Source of the DNA: Agromyces kandeliae
GTDB lineage: Bacteria; Actinomycetota; Actinomycetes; Actinomycetales; Microbacteriaceae
Direction: 5' to 3'
NCBI RefSeq assembly: GCF_009674665.1
Contig: NZ_WKJD01000004.1
Location: 62,001 to 126,000 of the forward strand
Length of the DNA: 64,000 nt
The notes under the pieces were generated by a model. It searched no databases, was not told the origin of the DNA, and worked only from the letters and a program-made list of their open reading frames with translations. The first letter of the stretch is position 1. The number at the start of each line of letters is the position of its first letter. A program made the translations under genes and the position numbers. This document shows, in pieces, positions 8,038 through 15,767 of this stretch.

Positions 8038-9408
8038 GTGGTACAGCTCGTCGAGCCGGTCGTGAATGCAGATCCCTCCGTGATTGCCGGCCTCGACTAT
8101 TGGCGCACGCTCCCCATCAAGCAGCAGCCGACCTGGCCCGACGCCGAAGCCGCGCACGCGGCATCCGCCGAGCTGGCCACGCTCCCGCCGCTCGTGTTCG
8201 CGGGCGAGGTCGACATGCTGCGCGACCGGCTCGCGGCCGCGTCGCGCGGCGAGGCGTTCCTGCTGCAGGGCGGCGACTGCGCCGAGACGTTCGCCGGGGC
8301 GACCGCCGACCAGATCCGCAATCGGGTGAAGACCGTGCTGCAGATGGCCGTCGTGCTGACCTACGGCGCATCGATGCCCGTCGTGAAGATGGGGCGGATG
8401 GCGGGCCAGTTCGCCAAGCCGCGCTCGAGCGACACCGAGACCCGTGGCGGCGTCACGCTGCCGGCGTACCGCGGCGACATCGTCAACGGCTACGACTTCA
8501 CGCCGGAGTCGCGCGCGGCCGACCCGTCGCGCCTGCTTCAGGGCTACCACATGGCGGCATCGACGCTGAACCTGATCCGCGCCTTCACGCAGGGCGGCTT
8601 CGCCGACCTGCGTCAGGTCCACGCGTGGAACCAGGGCTTCGCGGCGAACCCCGCGAACGCCCGGTACGAGAAGCTCGCTCGCGAGATCGACCGCGCGGTG
8701 AAGTTCATGGACGCCTGCGGCGCCGACTTCGACGAGCTCCGACGCACGGAGTTCTACACGGGTCACGAAGGCCTGCTGATGGACTACGAGCGCCCCATGA
8801 CCCGCATCGACTCGCGGACCGGCACGCCGTACAACACCTCGGCGCACTTCATCTGGATCGGCGAGCGCACTCGCGAACTCGACGGAGCCCACGTCGACTT
8901 CCTGTCGCGCGTGCGGAACCCGATCGGCGTGAAGCTCGGTCCGACCACGACGCCCGAGGTCATGCTCGAACTGGTCGAGAAGCTCGACCCGAACCGGGAG
9001 CCCGGCCGCCTCACGTTCATCACGCGTATGGGCGCCGGCAAGATCCGGGATGCGCTGCCTCCGCTGCTGGAGGCGATCAAGGCGTCCGACGCGAACCCGC
9101 TGTGGGTGACCGACCCGATGCACGGCAACGGCATCACGACGCCCACGGGCTACAAGACGCGCCGGTTCGACGACGTCGTCGACGAGGTCACGGGCTTCTT
9201 CGAGGCGCACCGTGCGGTGGGCACGCACCCGGGCGGCATCCACGTCGAGCTCACCGGCGACGACGTGACCGAGTGCCTCGGCGGCTCGGAGCACATCGAC
9301 GAGGACACGCTCGCCACCCGCTACGAGTCGCTCTGCGACCCGCGACTGAACCACATGCAGTCACTGGAGCTCGCGTTCCTGGTCGCGGAGGAGCTCGCCG
9401 TGCGCTGA
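8038..9408 (+). CDS. aroG: 3-deoxy-7-phosphoheptulonate synthase, class II
   Basis: A 456-residue class II (plant/actinobacterial) DAHP synthase. It condenses phosphoenolpyruvate with erythrose-4-phosphate as the first step of the shikimate pathway. Class II signatures are FLLQGGDCAETF, VVKMGRMAGQFAKPRS, HVDFLSRVRNPIGVKLGP, VTDPMHGN (metal His) and THPGGIHVELTG (metal Glu). Length matches the 450-470 residue norm. The GTG at 8038 was chosen because AGGAC lies 6 nt upstream; the longer open frame into plsC is not protein-like. The gene is next to pknL here as in Mycobacterium (Rv2178c). Convergent with pknL. Confidence 0.95.
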   Translation: MVQLVEPVVNADPSVIAGLDYWRTLPIKQQPTWPDAEAAHAASAELATLPPLVFAGEVDMLRDRLAAASRGEAFLLQGGDCAETFAGATADQIRNRVKTVLQMAVVLTYGASMPVVKMGRMAGQFAKPRSSDTETRGGVTLPAYRGDIVNGYDFTPESRAADPSRLLQGYHMAASTLNLIRAFTQGGFADLRQVHAWNQGFAANPANARYEKLAREIDRAVKFMDACGADFDELRRTEFYTGHEGLLMDYERPMTRIDSRTGTPYNTSAHFIWIGERTRELDGAHVDFLSRVRNPIGVKLGPTTTPEVMLELVEKLDPNREPGRLTFITRMGAGKIRDALPPLLEAIKASDANPLWVTDPMHGNGITTPTGYKTRRFDDVVDEVTGFFEAHRAVGTHPGGIHVELTGDDVTECLGGSEHIDEDTLATRYESLCDPRLNHMQSLELAFLVAEELAVR

Positions 9409-9410
9409 CC

Positions 9411-9467
9411 CGCGAACGACGCCGACGGGCGGTCGTGGCAGACGGATGCCGCGGCCGCCCGTTCGCG
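9411..9467. terminator. Possible hairpin between aroG and pknL
   Basis: CGCGAAC (9411-9417) pairs with GTTCGCG (9461-9467) and GGGCGG (9427-9432) with CCGCCC (9455-9460), leaving a 9-nt bulge and a large loop that contains GGATGCCGC. It is positioned to end aroG mRNA. There is no T-tract and the bulge makes it weak. Confidence 0.35.
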
Positions 9468-9540
9468 TCCGAGCCGCCGGATTCGAGTGACGCTCGGGCG
9501 CGACGCGGAGCCGGAGGCTCGCCGGTCGCGCGATCGACGA

Positions 9541-11445
9541 CTACGGCTGGAAGTTCACCGTGATCTCGGACCCGCGCGCGACGGATTCGCCGGCCGCCGG
9601 GTCCTGCACGGATGCGACGACCGCGCCCTCGAGGAAGCCCGGCACGTTCGACGCCACGGAGAACCCGGCCTCCTCGAGCTGCGCGCGCGCCTCGGCGATG
9701 GTCTGGCCCGTGACGACGTTCGGGACCTCCACGAGGTCGGGTCCCTTCGACAGCGTGAGGCGGACGACGTCGCCCGGGTTCATCGGATCGTCCAGCCACT
9801 CGGCGGTGATGACCACGTCGACGGCGATGTCGTCGGAGAACTGCGGATCGGCGAACTCCACGGTGAGGCCCGCGCCGTCGAGCCGCGCCTGGGCCTCGCC
9901 GACGGCCAGCCCCTCCACCGGCGGAACGGGACCGACGGACACGACGAGCGTCAGGGCTCCGCGCTCCGGGTACTCCGTGCCGACGGAGGCGCCGTCCGCA
10001 TCGAGCACCGCGAGGACGAGCCCCTGCTCGACATCCGCCGAGAACTGCTGCGCGCTCTCATCGGCGACGGTGAAGTCGGCCAGCTGCCCGCGGGCATCGT
10101 CCTCGGGCTGGCCGACGACGTCGGGCACGGGCAGGATCTGCGGGCCGGTCGAGACGAGCATCGTCACGGTCGATCCGCGCCGCGCGAGGTCGCCGGCCGG
10201 GGGGTCGGTGCCGATGACCTGGCCGGCCGGCACGACGGGGTCGTTGCGCTCGGCGGGTTCGACGCCGAATCCGGCCTCCTCGAGCGCCTGGGTCGCGTTC
10301 TGGGGGAGCATCTCGGCGGTGTCCGGGATGCTCGCCAGCGCGCCCGGGCCGGCTCCGAAGTACCACCCGGTGCCGACCGAGAGTCCGGTGAGCAGGAGCA
10401 CCAGCGCGAGCAGCCAGTACCCCCGGTTCCGACGGCGATTCGCGGACTGCTCGAGCGCGGCCGCGTCGTCGTCGCCCTCGTCGAGCGCCGTCGCGAGCGC
10501 CGCGCCGCCGGGCGCGAGCACGCGGGTCTCGGCGGTGGGCACGTCGGCGGCGCCGCCGATGACGAGCGTGTCGTGCATCGCCGTGTGCGGGCGCGCCGGA
10601 CGCAGGCCCGGCTCGATCTCGCGCAGGCGGTCGAGCATGATCCGCGCATCCGCCGGGCGCTGGTCCGGGTCGCGTGACGTGGCCCAGAGCACGAGCGCGT
10701 CGAGCTCGGGCGGAACGGACGGGGTCCGGGCGCTCGGCGCGGGCACCGACTCGTTGGCGTGCTGGTACGCGATCTGCATCGGTGCCTCGCCGACGTAGGG
10801 CTGTTCGCCCGTCAGCATCTCGTACGCCATGATGCCGAGCGCGTAGATGTCGCTGCGGGCGTCGGCGACGCCTCGCGTGACGAGCTCGGGGGAGAGGTAG
10901 GCGATGGTCCCGAGCAGCGCCTGCCCGGTCGCGGTGTTCGCGCTCGCGGCCCGGGCGAGGCCGAAGTCGCCGAGCTTGATGCGCCCGTCGTCGGCGAGCA
11001 GCACGTTCTCGGGCTTGAGGTCGCGATGGACGATGCCCGCCTTGTGCGCCGCCGCGAGGCCAGAGAGCACGGCATCGAGGATGTCGACGGTCTGCTCCGG
11101 CGTGAGCCGCTTGTAGTCCTTGAGCAGGTCGCGCAGGGTGATGCCGGGAAGGTACTCCATGACGAGGTACGCCATGTCGGCGTCCTGGCCCTGGTCGAAG
11201 ACGTTGACCACGTTCGGATGCGCGAGGCGTGCGGCCGAGCGCGCCTCCTGCACGAACCGCGTCTTGAACGTGTTGTCGTCGGCCAGGTGGCCGTGCATGA
11301 TCTTGATCGCGACCCGTCGCTCCAGGCGGAGGTCGGTCGCGAGGTAGACGGTTGCCATTCCGCCCCGCGCGATGCGCGAGCGCACCTGGTACCGGCCGTC
11401 GACCAGACGGCCGATCATCGGGTCCGCGGGCGGGGCTGTGGTCAC
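9541..11445 (-). CDS. pknL: Membrane Ser/Thr protein kinase with four PASTA domains (PknL-like)
   Basis: A 634-residue Hanks-type kinase. Glycine loop ARGGMATVY, ATP lysine in AIKIMHG (Lys48), catalytic loop HRDLKPEN, DFGLARA, activation segment with several Ser/Thr, then a juxtamembrane stretch, one transmembrane helix (LLALVLLLTGLSVGTGWYF) and about four extracellular PASTA repeats ending in a typical PASTA strand. PASTA domains bind muropeptides or lipid II, so it should couple wall status to phosphorylation of cytosolic proteins. Context (LysM protein, Rv2175c-like protein, polyprenyl synthase) is the mycobacterial pknL locus, though I recall M. tuberculosis PknL as lacking this PASTA array, so this protein looks more like the corynebacterial form. 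The GTG at 11445 was chosen since a -10 box lies 6 bp before it. Confidence 0.93.
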   Translation of the reverse strand: MTTAPPADPMIGRLVDGRYQVRSRIARGGMATVYLATDLRLERRVAIKIMHGHLADDNTFKTRFVQEARSAARLAHPNVVNVFDQGQDADMAYLVMEYLPGITLRDLLKDYKRLTPEQTVDILDAVLSGLAAAHKAGIVHRDLKPENVLLADDGRIKLGDFGLARAASANTATGQALLGTIAYLSPELVTRGVADARSDIYALGIMAYEMLTGEQPYVGEAPMQIAYQHANESVPAPSARTPSVPPELDALVLWATSRDPDQRPADARIMLDRLREIEPGLRPARPHTAMHDTLVIGGAADVPTAETRVLAPGGAALATALDEGDDDAAALEQSANRRRNRGYWLLALVLLLTGLSVGTGWYFGAGPGALASIPDTAEMLPQNATQALEEAGFGVEPAERNDPVVPAGQVIGTDPPAGDLARRGSTVTMLVSTGPQILPVPDVVGQPEDDARGQLADFTVADESAQQFSADVEQGLVLAVLDADGASVGTEYPERGALTLVVSVGPVPPVEGLAVGEAQARLDGAGLTVEFADPQFSDDIAVDVVITAEWLDDPMNPGDVVRLTLSKGPDLVEVPNVVTGQTIAEARAQLEEAGFSVASNVPGFLEGAVVASVQDPAAGESVARGSEITVNFQP

Positions 11446-11451
11446 CGTACG

Positions 11452-11473
11452 AGTGTACGAAGTGGCATATGCC
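11452..11473 (-). promoter_or_regulatory. Leaderless promoter and palindrome of pknL
   Basis: On the minus strand TACACT (complement of 11452-11457) ends 6 nt before the GTG of pknL, the geometry of a leaderless actinobacterial mRNA; no Shine-Dalgarno sequence is present. Just upstream is the perfect palindrome GGCATATGCC (11464-11473), a possible operator. Confidence 0.5.
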
Positions 11474-11542
11474 GTTACGTGAACAAACGCCGGGACCGTC
11501 GTGATCGAAACGGCATCGTGACGAACGGACGGAGCCCTCCGT

Positions 11543-12766
11543 TCAGCCCAGTTCGTCGAGCCACCTGCGGGCCGACGCCTCCCACTTCGCGTAGTGCTGC
11601 GGGTGGGCGCTGCGCTGCACGGCCTGCGCGGCATCCGTCACCGACATGTCCGCCCAGCCGGCGATGTCGAGCAGTCCGGGCGTCCGACCGTCGTTCGGGG
11701 TCGTCGGCCCGCCGTAGAAGGCCGTCGCGGCCCGCACGGGGTCGAGCACCTGCTCGGGCGTGCCCCAGCCCTGGCTGGGACGCTGCTGGAAGAGACCGAG
11801 CGAGTCGCGATCGCCGTGCCGGACGTTGCGGAGGCCCGATTCCTGCGCCGCCGCGGCGAGAGCCACCACGATGCCGTGGTCCGGGACCCCGAGCGACCGG
11901 CCCACGTCGACGATGAGCTTCGCATTCGCCCGCATCTCGTCGTCGAGGCGGACATCGAGGGCGGCGACGCTCGTCGCCTCGACGACCGCTCGGACGACGA
12001 TCCGCTGGTCGGGGACGATGATGCTCGCTGCCGTCAGCCCGTTGAGCTCGAGGAGGCGATCGAGCGCGACGCCGTACCGCTCGCCGATCCCGATGAGCGT
12101 GTCGCCGGCGACGACGAGGTGGGACTCCGGCGCGGCAGGAGTCGGCGGAGGAGCGTCCGCCGAGTCGGGGGATGCCGCGGCGCTGCCCGTGCCGGGGATC
12201 GTGATGGCCTGACCCGGGAAGATCAGGCTCGCCCGGCCGAGGCCGTTCGCGCTCAGCACCACCTCCACGTCGAGGCCGTACTCGGCCGCGATCGCGCTCA
12301 CGGTGTCGCCTGGGGCGACGATGTGCCGCGCGATGCCCGCATCGGGTCCGGCGACGACCGTCGGCGTCCCGCCGGGCAGGGCGAGTCGCTGGCCGGGGAA
12401 GATCAGGCTGGACCAGCTCAGGCCGTTCTCGGCGAGCACCTCGGCGGTGGAGAGTCCGTAGCGCTCGGCGATCGCGCTCACGGTGTCGCCCTGCGCGACG
12501 ACCACCTCGTTCGGGATCGTGGCGGTGGCCGGCATCGCCTGACGGAGCATCGGCGTGGCCGGTGTCGCCTTCGGCTTCGGCTGTCGCTTCACGGACTGCG
12601 GCGCGGCGTCGGCGGGCTGGGCGATCCCGAGGGTCACTGCGACGGCCCCGACGACCGCGACGGGGATGGTGAGCAGGCGCCGCATCCCGGGTCGCCGGAG
12701 CACGGGTTCCCGGTCGCCGGCGTCCGCCGCGTCCCCCGTTGGCGTGTCGCCCGAGTACTGCCTCAT
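11543..12766 (-). CDS. Secreted triple-LysM protein with lytic transglycosylase-like C-terminus
   Basis: A 407-residue exported cell-wall protein. A signal-type helix (MRRLLTIPVAVVGAVAVTLG, about residues 28-47) ends at a DAA-type cleavage region. Three LysM modules follow, each with VVAxGDTxxxIAxRYG and a SLIFPGQ- or SIIVPDQ-type end, joined by Pro/Ala linkers. The C-terminal ~140 residues contain VALAAAAQESGLRN, LGLFQQRPSQGWG and AATAFYGG, resembling SLT-fold muramidases with a candidate catalytic Glu. It probably binds and trims peptidoglycan. The ATG at 12766 was chosen for its GGAGGGGG site; a second ATG at 12685 is possible. It lies 97 bp before pknL on the same strand and may be co-regulated with it. 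Confidence 0.85.
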   Translation of the reverse strand: MRQYSGDTPTGDAADAGDREPVLRRPGMRRLLTIPVAVVGAVAVTLGIAQPADAAPQSVKRQPKPKATPATPMLRQAMPATATIPNEVVVAQGDTVSAIAERYGLSTAEVLAENGLSWSSLIFPGQRLALPGGTPTVVAGPDAGIARHIVAPGDTVSAIAAEYGLDVEVVLSANGLGRASLIFPGQAITIPGTGSAAASPDSADAPPPTPAAPESHLVVAGDTLIGIGERYGVALDRLLELNGLTAASIIVPDQRIVVRAVVEATSVAALDVRLDDEMRANAKLIVDVGRSLGVPDHGIVVALAAAAQESGLRNVRHGDRDSLGLFQQRPSQGWGTPEQVLDPVRAATAFYGGPTTPNDGRTPGLLDIAGWADMSVTDAAQAVQRSAHPQHYAKWEASARRWLDELG

Positions 12767-12797
12767 GTTCCCCCTCCGCCTGCAAGCGGATGTCGTC

Positions 12798-12826
12798 ACG
12801 GTCTCACGGCGACAGGGGCGAGTCAA
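12798..12826 (-). promoter_or_regulatory. Candidate promoter of the LysM gene
   Basis: On the minus strand TTGACT (complement of 12821-12826) is separated by 17 bp from GACCGT (complement of 12798-12803). The -35 is near-consensus, the -10 poor. The start would be about 25 nt before the ATG at 12766. Confidence 0.4.
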
Positions 12827-12899
12827 ACTCATCGTCGCGAGTCGCGCAGCGCGGGTCGGAGCGGTTCCGACGGAAGCCCGGTCGTGGCAGGCTGGTGCT

Positions 12900-13238
12900 G
12901 TGACCGACGTCGAACAGACCGAGTGGCTGACCATCCCCGAGCTGGTCGAACGGCTGGGCCAGAGCCCCGGCCGGATCCGGCGCCTCATCGACGACCGCCA
13001 CCTCCTCGGGGCGCGCATCGACGGTGTCCTGAAGGTGCCCGCATCCTTCCTCCGCGACGATGCTCCGCTGCCGGAGCTGCACGGGACGGCGATCGTCCTC
13101 GCCGATGCGGGGTTCTCGGACGACGAGGCGCTCGAGTGGTTCCTCGCCGAGGAGGACAGCCTCGGGACCACGCCGATCGCGGCGCTCAGGGCGGGGCGGA
13201 AGTCCGAGGTGCGACGGGTCGCCCAGGCGCTCGCCTGA
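12900..13238 (+). CDS. Small helix-turn-helix protein, Rv2175c-like
   Basis: A 112-residue cytosolic protein. Residues 9-45 (WLTIPELVERLGQSPGRIRR onwards) form a winged-helix/excisionase-like HTH, and the second half (LADAGFSDDEALEWFLAEE) is the acidic helical tail of the Rv2175c family. In M. tuberculosis, Rv2175c is a DNA-binding substrate of the neighbouring kinase PknL, whose phosphorylation abolishes binding. The conserved neighbourhood suggests the same partnership here. The GTG at 12900 starts right at the conserved region and is preceded at 6 nt by CAGGCT, an imperfect -10, so the mRNA may be leaderless. It is divergent from the LysM gene and converges on the polyprenyl synthase gene with a 13-bp gap. 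Confidence 0.85.
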   Translation: MTDVEQTEWLTIPELVERLGQSPGRIRRLIDDRHLLGARIDGVLKVPASFLRDDAPLPELHGTAIVLADAGFSDDEALEWFLAEEDSLGTTPIAALRAGRKSEVRRVAQALA

Positions 13239-13251
13239 CCGAGCGGGTGCC

Positions 13252-14361
13252 TCAGCTCTCGCGCCGGGTGACCGCGCGCGCGAGGTCGGCGAGGTCCCGG
13301 GCGGCCTCGCGGTCCATGCCGCTCGAGCCGAGCGCTGCGAGGGCGCGATCGGTGTTCGTCGTGATCTCGGTCTCGACCTCGTCGACCGCGCCGCAGTCGC
13401 GGATCGTGTCCTGCAGCATCCGGATCTGCTCGGCGTCGAGTGCAGGATCGCCGAGGAGCTCGTCGAGCAGCCTGCGCTGTCCGGTGGACAGGCGTTCACG
13501 TGCGATCGCGATGAGCACCGTGCGCTTGCCCTCGCGGAGGTCGTCGCCGGCAGGCTTCCCGGTGACCGCCGGGTCGCCGTAGACGCCGAGCAGGTCGTCG
13601 CGGAGCTGGAAGGCGATGCCGAGTGGGAGGCCGAACGCGCGGAGCGCCTCGAGCTGGCTCGCGGTACCGCCGGCGATCGCGCCGCCGATGGTGAGCGGGG
13701 CCTCGATGCTGTACCTCGCCGACTTGTGGACGACGACCCGCTCGGCACGGAAGCGCTGCTCCGCCTCGGGGCGGGTGAGCCAGGCGCGTTCCTCGAGGAT
13801 GTCGAGGTACTGGCCGACGGTGACCTCCGTGCGCATGCGGTTGAACTCGACGCGGGTCTCGCGGGCGGCGGACTGGTCGCGAAGCGCGGCGAGCCCCTCG
13901 TCGAGCAGCTCGTCGCTCCACCCGAGCAGGAGGTCGCCGAGCAGGATCGCGGTCGCCCGGCCGTACTCCTCGCCGTCGCCGGCCCAGCGTCCGTCGCGGT
14001 GCTGCGCCTCGAACACGCGGTGGGCGGCCGGCGCGCCGCGACGGGTGTCGGAGTTGTCGATCAGGTCGTCGTGGACGAGCGCCGCCGCGTGGAACACCTC
14101 GAGCGCGGCGGAGGCCGAGACGACGGCGTACCGCTCCGCGGTCGCCGCCGCGTCGTGCCCTCGTCGGCTCCCGCGGACGGCATCGAACCCGAGGCTGCAG
14201 AACCTCGCCCGGAAGCGCTTGCCTCCGCTGAGAAACCGCTCCGAGAATGCGGCGAGCGGGTCGAGGTCGTCACTGATCGAGCGGAGAATGGATGCACGGT
14301 CGGCGAGAAACTCCTCGAGGCGTTCGTTCACCGCATCGACGAGTCGGGGAGCAGGGGCCAC
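13252..14361 (-). CDS. Polyprenyl (geranylgeranyl-type) diphosphate synthase
   Basis: A 369-residue all-helical isoprenyl synthase that condenses isopentenyl diphosphate onto an allylic diphosphate. The first aspartate-rich motif is DDLIDNSDTRRG (DDxxD followed by RR as usual) and the second is FQLRDDLLGVYGDP. GGKRFRARF near residue 45 binds isopentenyl diphosphate. It corresponds in position to mycobacterial idsA2 next to Rv2175c. The product may feed carotenoids, menaquinone or lipid carriers; chain length is set by residues before the first motif (ALEVFHAAALVHDD), which I cannot interpret safely. The GTG start is preceded at 6 nt by TAGGCT, indicating a leaderless mRNA. Confidence 0.92.
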   Translation of the reverse strand: MAPAPRLVDAVNERLEEFLADRASILRSISDDLDPLAAFSERFLSGGKRFRARFCSLGFDAVRGSRRGHDAAATAERYAVVSASAALEVFHAAALVHDDLIDNSDTRRGAPAAHRVFEAQHRDGRWAGDGEEYGRATAILLGDLLLGWSDELLDEGLAALRDQSAARETRVEFNRMRTEVTVGQYLDILEERAWLTRPEAEQRFRAERVVVHKSARYSIEAPLTIGGAIAGGTASQLEALRAFGLPLGIAFQLRDDLLGVYGDPAVTGKPAGDDLREGKRTVLIAIARERLSTGQRRLLDELLGDPALDAEQIRMLQDTIRDCGAVDEVETEITTNTDRALAALGSSGMDREAARDLADLARAVTRRES

Positions 14362-14367
14362 CTGCCT

Positions 14368-14373
14368 AGCCTA
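14368..14373 (-). promoter_or_regulatory. Leaderless -10 box TAGGCT of the polyprenyl synthase gene
   Basis: On the minus strand TAGGCT ends 6 nt before the GTG at 14361. The first transcribed base would be the start codon itself. No ribosome binding site precedes the GTG. Confidence 0.55.
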
Positions 14374-14390
14374 GCGAGGCCGCGGAGGAC

Positions 14391-14396
14391 TAGAAT
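14391..14396 (+). promoter_or_regulatory. -10 box TAGAAT of the DUF3040 gene
   Basis: TAGAAT is close to the TATAAT optimum and lies 47 bp before the ATG, giving a leader of about 35 nt that contains GAGGGG. It is back-to-back with the polyprenyl synthase -10, 17 bp away. Confidence 0.5.
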
Positions 14397-14437
14397 GGCC
14401 TCACGAAGCGTCGGTCCCGAGAACTGAGGGGAATGAG

Positions 14438-14824
14438 ATGCCGCTTTCGGAGCAGGAGCAACGCCTTCTCGAGGAGATGGAGCGGAACCTCTACAAGAAC
14501 GACGCCGACTTCGTCGCGACCGTCGGAGGTGGCGGGCGCGGGCGCCCGAACTACCGGGCGATCGTGCTCGGCGTGCTTCTGGCCGTCGCCGGAGCCGGCG
14601 CCCTCATCGGTGGCGTCGCCTCCCAGATCACGGTCGTGGGCGTGCTCGGCTTCGCGCTGATGTTCGTCGGCGTCCTCGTCGCCATCACGCCGTCCAAGCG
14701 CCGCGGCGCGGCCGCGACCGCGATGCCGGCAGGGGGTGCCTCGGCGAAGCCCGCCAAGCCGCAGGCCGGCTTCATGGACCGACTGAACGAGCGATGGGAT
14801 CGCCGCCAGGAGGGTCGCGACTGA
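14438..14824 (+). CDS. DUF3040 small membrane protein
   Basis: A 128-residue protein with the DUF3040 N-terminus (MPLSEQEQRLLEEMERNLY, amphipathic helix), then two hydrophobic segments at about residues 47-65 and 68-86, then a basic cytosolic tail (KRRGAA, DRLNERWDRRQEGRD). The family is found in actinobacteria almost always just upstream of mraZ and the division cluster, as here, and its function is not known. The ATG follows GAGGGGAATGAG. A rho-independent-like hairpin follows the stop, so it is probably monocistronic. Confidence 0.9.
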   Translation: MPLSEQEQRLLEEMERNLYKNDADFVATVGGGGRGRPNYRAIVLGVLLAVAGAGALIGGVASQITVVGVLGFALMFVGVLVAITPSKRRGAAATAMPAGGASAKPAKPQAGFMDRLNERWDRRQEGRD

Positions 14825-14854
14825 CCGTCGTGATCGACTGACCGGAACCGACTG

Positions 14855-14884
14855 ACGGGCTGATCGCGGATCGGCCCGTTTTTC
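14855..14884 (+). terminator. Terminator after the DUF3040 gene
   Basis: ACGGGCTGATC pairs with GATCGGCCCGT (one wobble pair) around the loop GCG and is followed by TTTTT at 14879-14883. This is the most classical rho-independent terminator in the window. Confidence 0.88.
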
Positions 14885-15160
14885 GTGCGTCCGCCCAGTG
14901 CGGGGCGCACCGAGGCGTCAGGCGCGCGGCGCTCCACCGCGATGCGCCGAACCCTCCACTTCCCACCACCGGGCGGCGGGCACGCGGCACGCTGCCGCGA
15001 GTCGCTGCTCGAATCGCGGACGGAGACCGCCCGCCACGGCGCGTCCCCGGGTGGTTCCGCGCCTCGCCGCGCCACGAGGCATCCACTTCCCTCCACCTTC
15101 GAGAAGCCTGAGAATCCGGGCCTGCACTGAGCACGATGCGGCGAAAACGGAGGAATGTCG
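14885..15160. promoter_or_regulatory. Gene-free mraZ upstream region with two inverted MraZ-box-like elements
   Basis: No convincing gene is seen between the terminator and the mraZ promoter. On the minus strand the region holds GGTGGTGGGAAGTGGAG (complement of 14954-14970) and GGTGGAGGGAAGTGGAT (complement of 15081-15097). Both match the box inside the mraZ promoter (GGTGGAGGGTAGTGGAG) at 15 of 17 positions. Their role is inferred; they could be auxiliary MraZ sites in inverted orientation. Confidence 0.5.
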
Positions 15161-15193
15161 TTGTTCGGTGGAGGGTAGTGGAGTAAAGTGGGG
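15161..15193 (+). promoter_or_regulatory. mra promoter overlapped by three 10-bp-spaced MraZ boxes
   Basis: TTGTTC (15161-15166), a 17-bp spacer and TAAAGT (15184-15189) form a good promoter. It is covered by three direct repeats, GTGGAG (15168-15173), GTGGAG (15178-15183) and GTGGGG (15188-15193), exactly 10 bp apart. MraZ is known to bind short G-rich direct repeats with this period in front of its own operon, so the boxes should mediate autoregulation of the division cluster. Confidence 0.8.
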
Positions 15194-15232
15194 ACCGCAC
15201 CTGGTTCCTGGCCGGAGGATGGGGGTGACGGG

Positions 15233-15664
15233 ATGTTCCTCGGAAGCTACGAACCGAAGCTCGATGAGAAGGGTCGCGTCATTCTTCCGGCGAAGTTCCG
15301 GGATGAGTTGTCGAACGGCCTCGTGCTCACGCGAGGTCAGGAGCGCTGCATCTACGTGTTCAGCGCGCGGGAGTTCGAGGACATGAGCGAGAAGATCCGC
15401 CAAGCCCCCGTCACGAGCAAGCAGGCGCGCGACTACATGCGCGTCTTCCTCTCCGGGGCCTCCGCGGAGACCCCCGACAAGCAGCATCGGGTCACCATCC
15501 CTGCGAACCTCCGCGCGTATGCGGGGCTCGACCGAGACCTGACGGTCATCGGAGCGGGGAGCCGGGTGGAGATCTGGGATGCGACGGCGTGGCAGACGTA
15601 CCTCGCCGAGCAGGAGGCGGCCTTCGCAGAGACGGCGGAGGAGGTGATCCCCGGACTCTTCTGA
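15233..15664 (+). CDS. mraZ: Transcriptional regulator MraZ
   Basis: A 143-residue protein of two SpoVT-AbrB-like repeats. The first carries the [20 protein letters not shown]-terminus and the second [21 protein letters not shown]; the DxKGR/DxxxR residues of each repeat form the DNA-binding ring. It controls the dcw operon by binding repeats in its own promoter (seen at 15168-15193). The ATG at 15233 is chosen over the in-frame GTG at 15188 because family proteins begin MFLG and the latter lies within the operator. It is the first gene of the division and wall cluster; rsmH follows after 103 bp. Confidence 0.96.
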   Translation: MFLGSYEPKLDEKGRVILPAKFRDELSNGLVLTRGQERCIYVFSAREFEDMSEKIRQAPVTSKQARDYMRVFLSGASAETPDKQHRVTIPANLRAYAGLDRDLTVIGAGSRVEIWDATAWQTYLAEQEAAFAETAEEVIPGLF

Positions 15665-15767
15665 GTCCCCGGGCCCCGACTCCCAGCCGTGCGAGCCTGC
15701 TGCACTTCCCCGCAGCAGGACGAACGGATGGGGATCGGGACCCGGAGGCCCGGAGGGAGGGAGACTC

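Noticed and set aside
11529-11542. ACGGAG/CTCCGT hairpin after the LysM gene as a terminator
   Set aside because: The stem is only 5-6 bp with a minimal loop and no T-run; it may be chance, so it was not listed as a feature.
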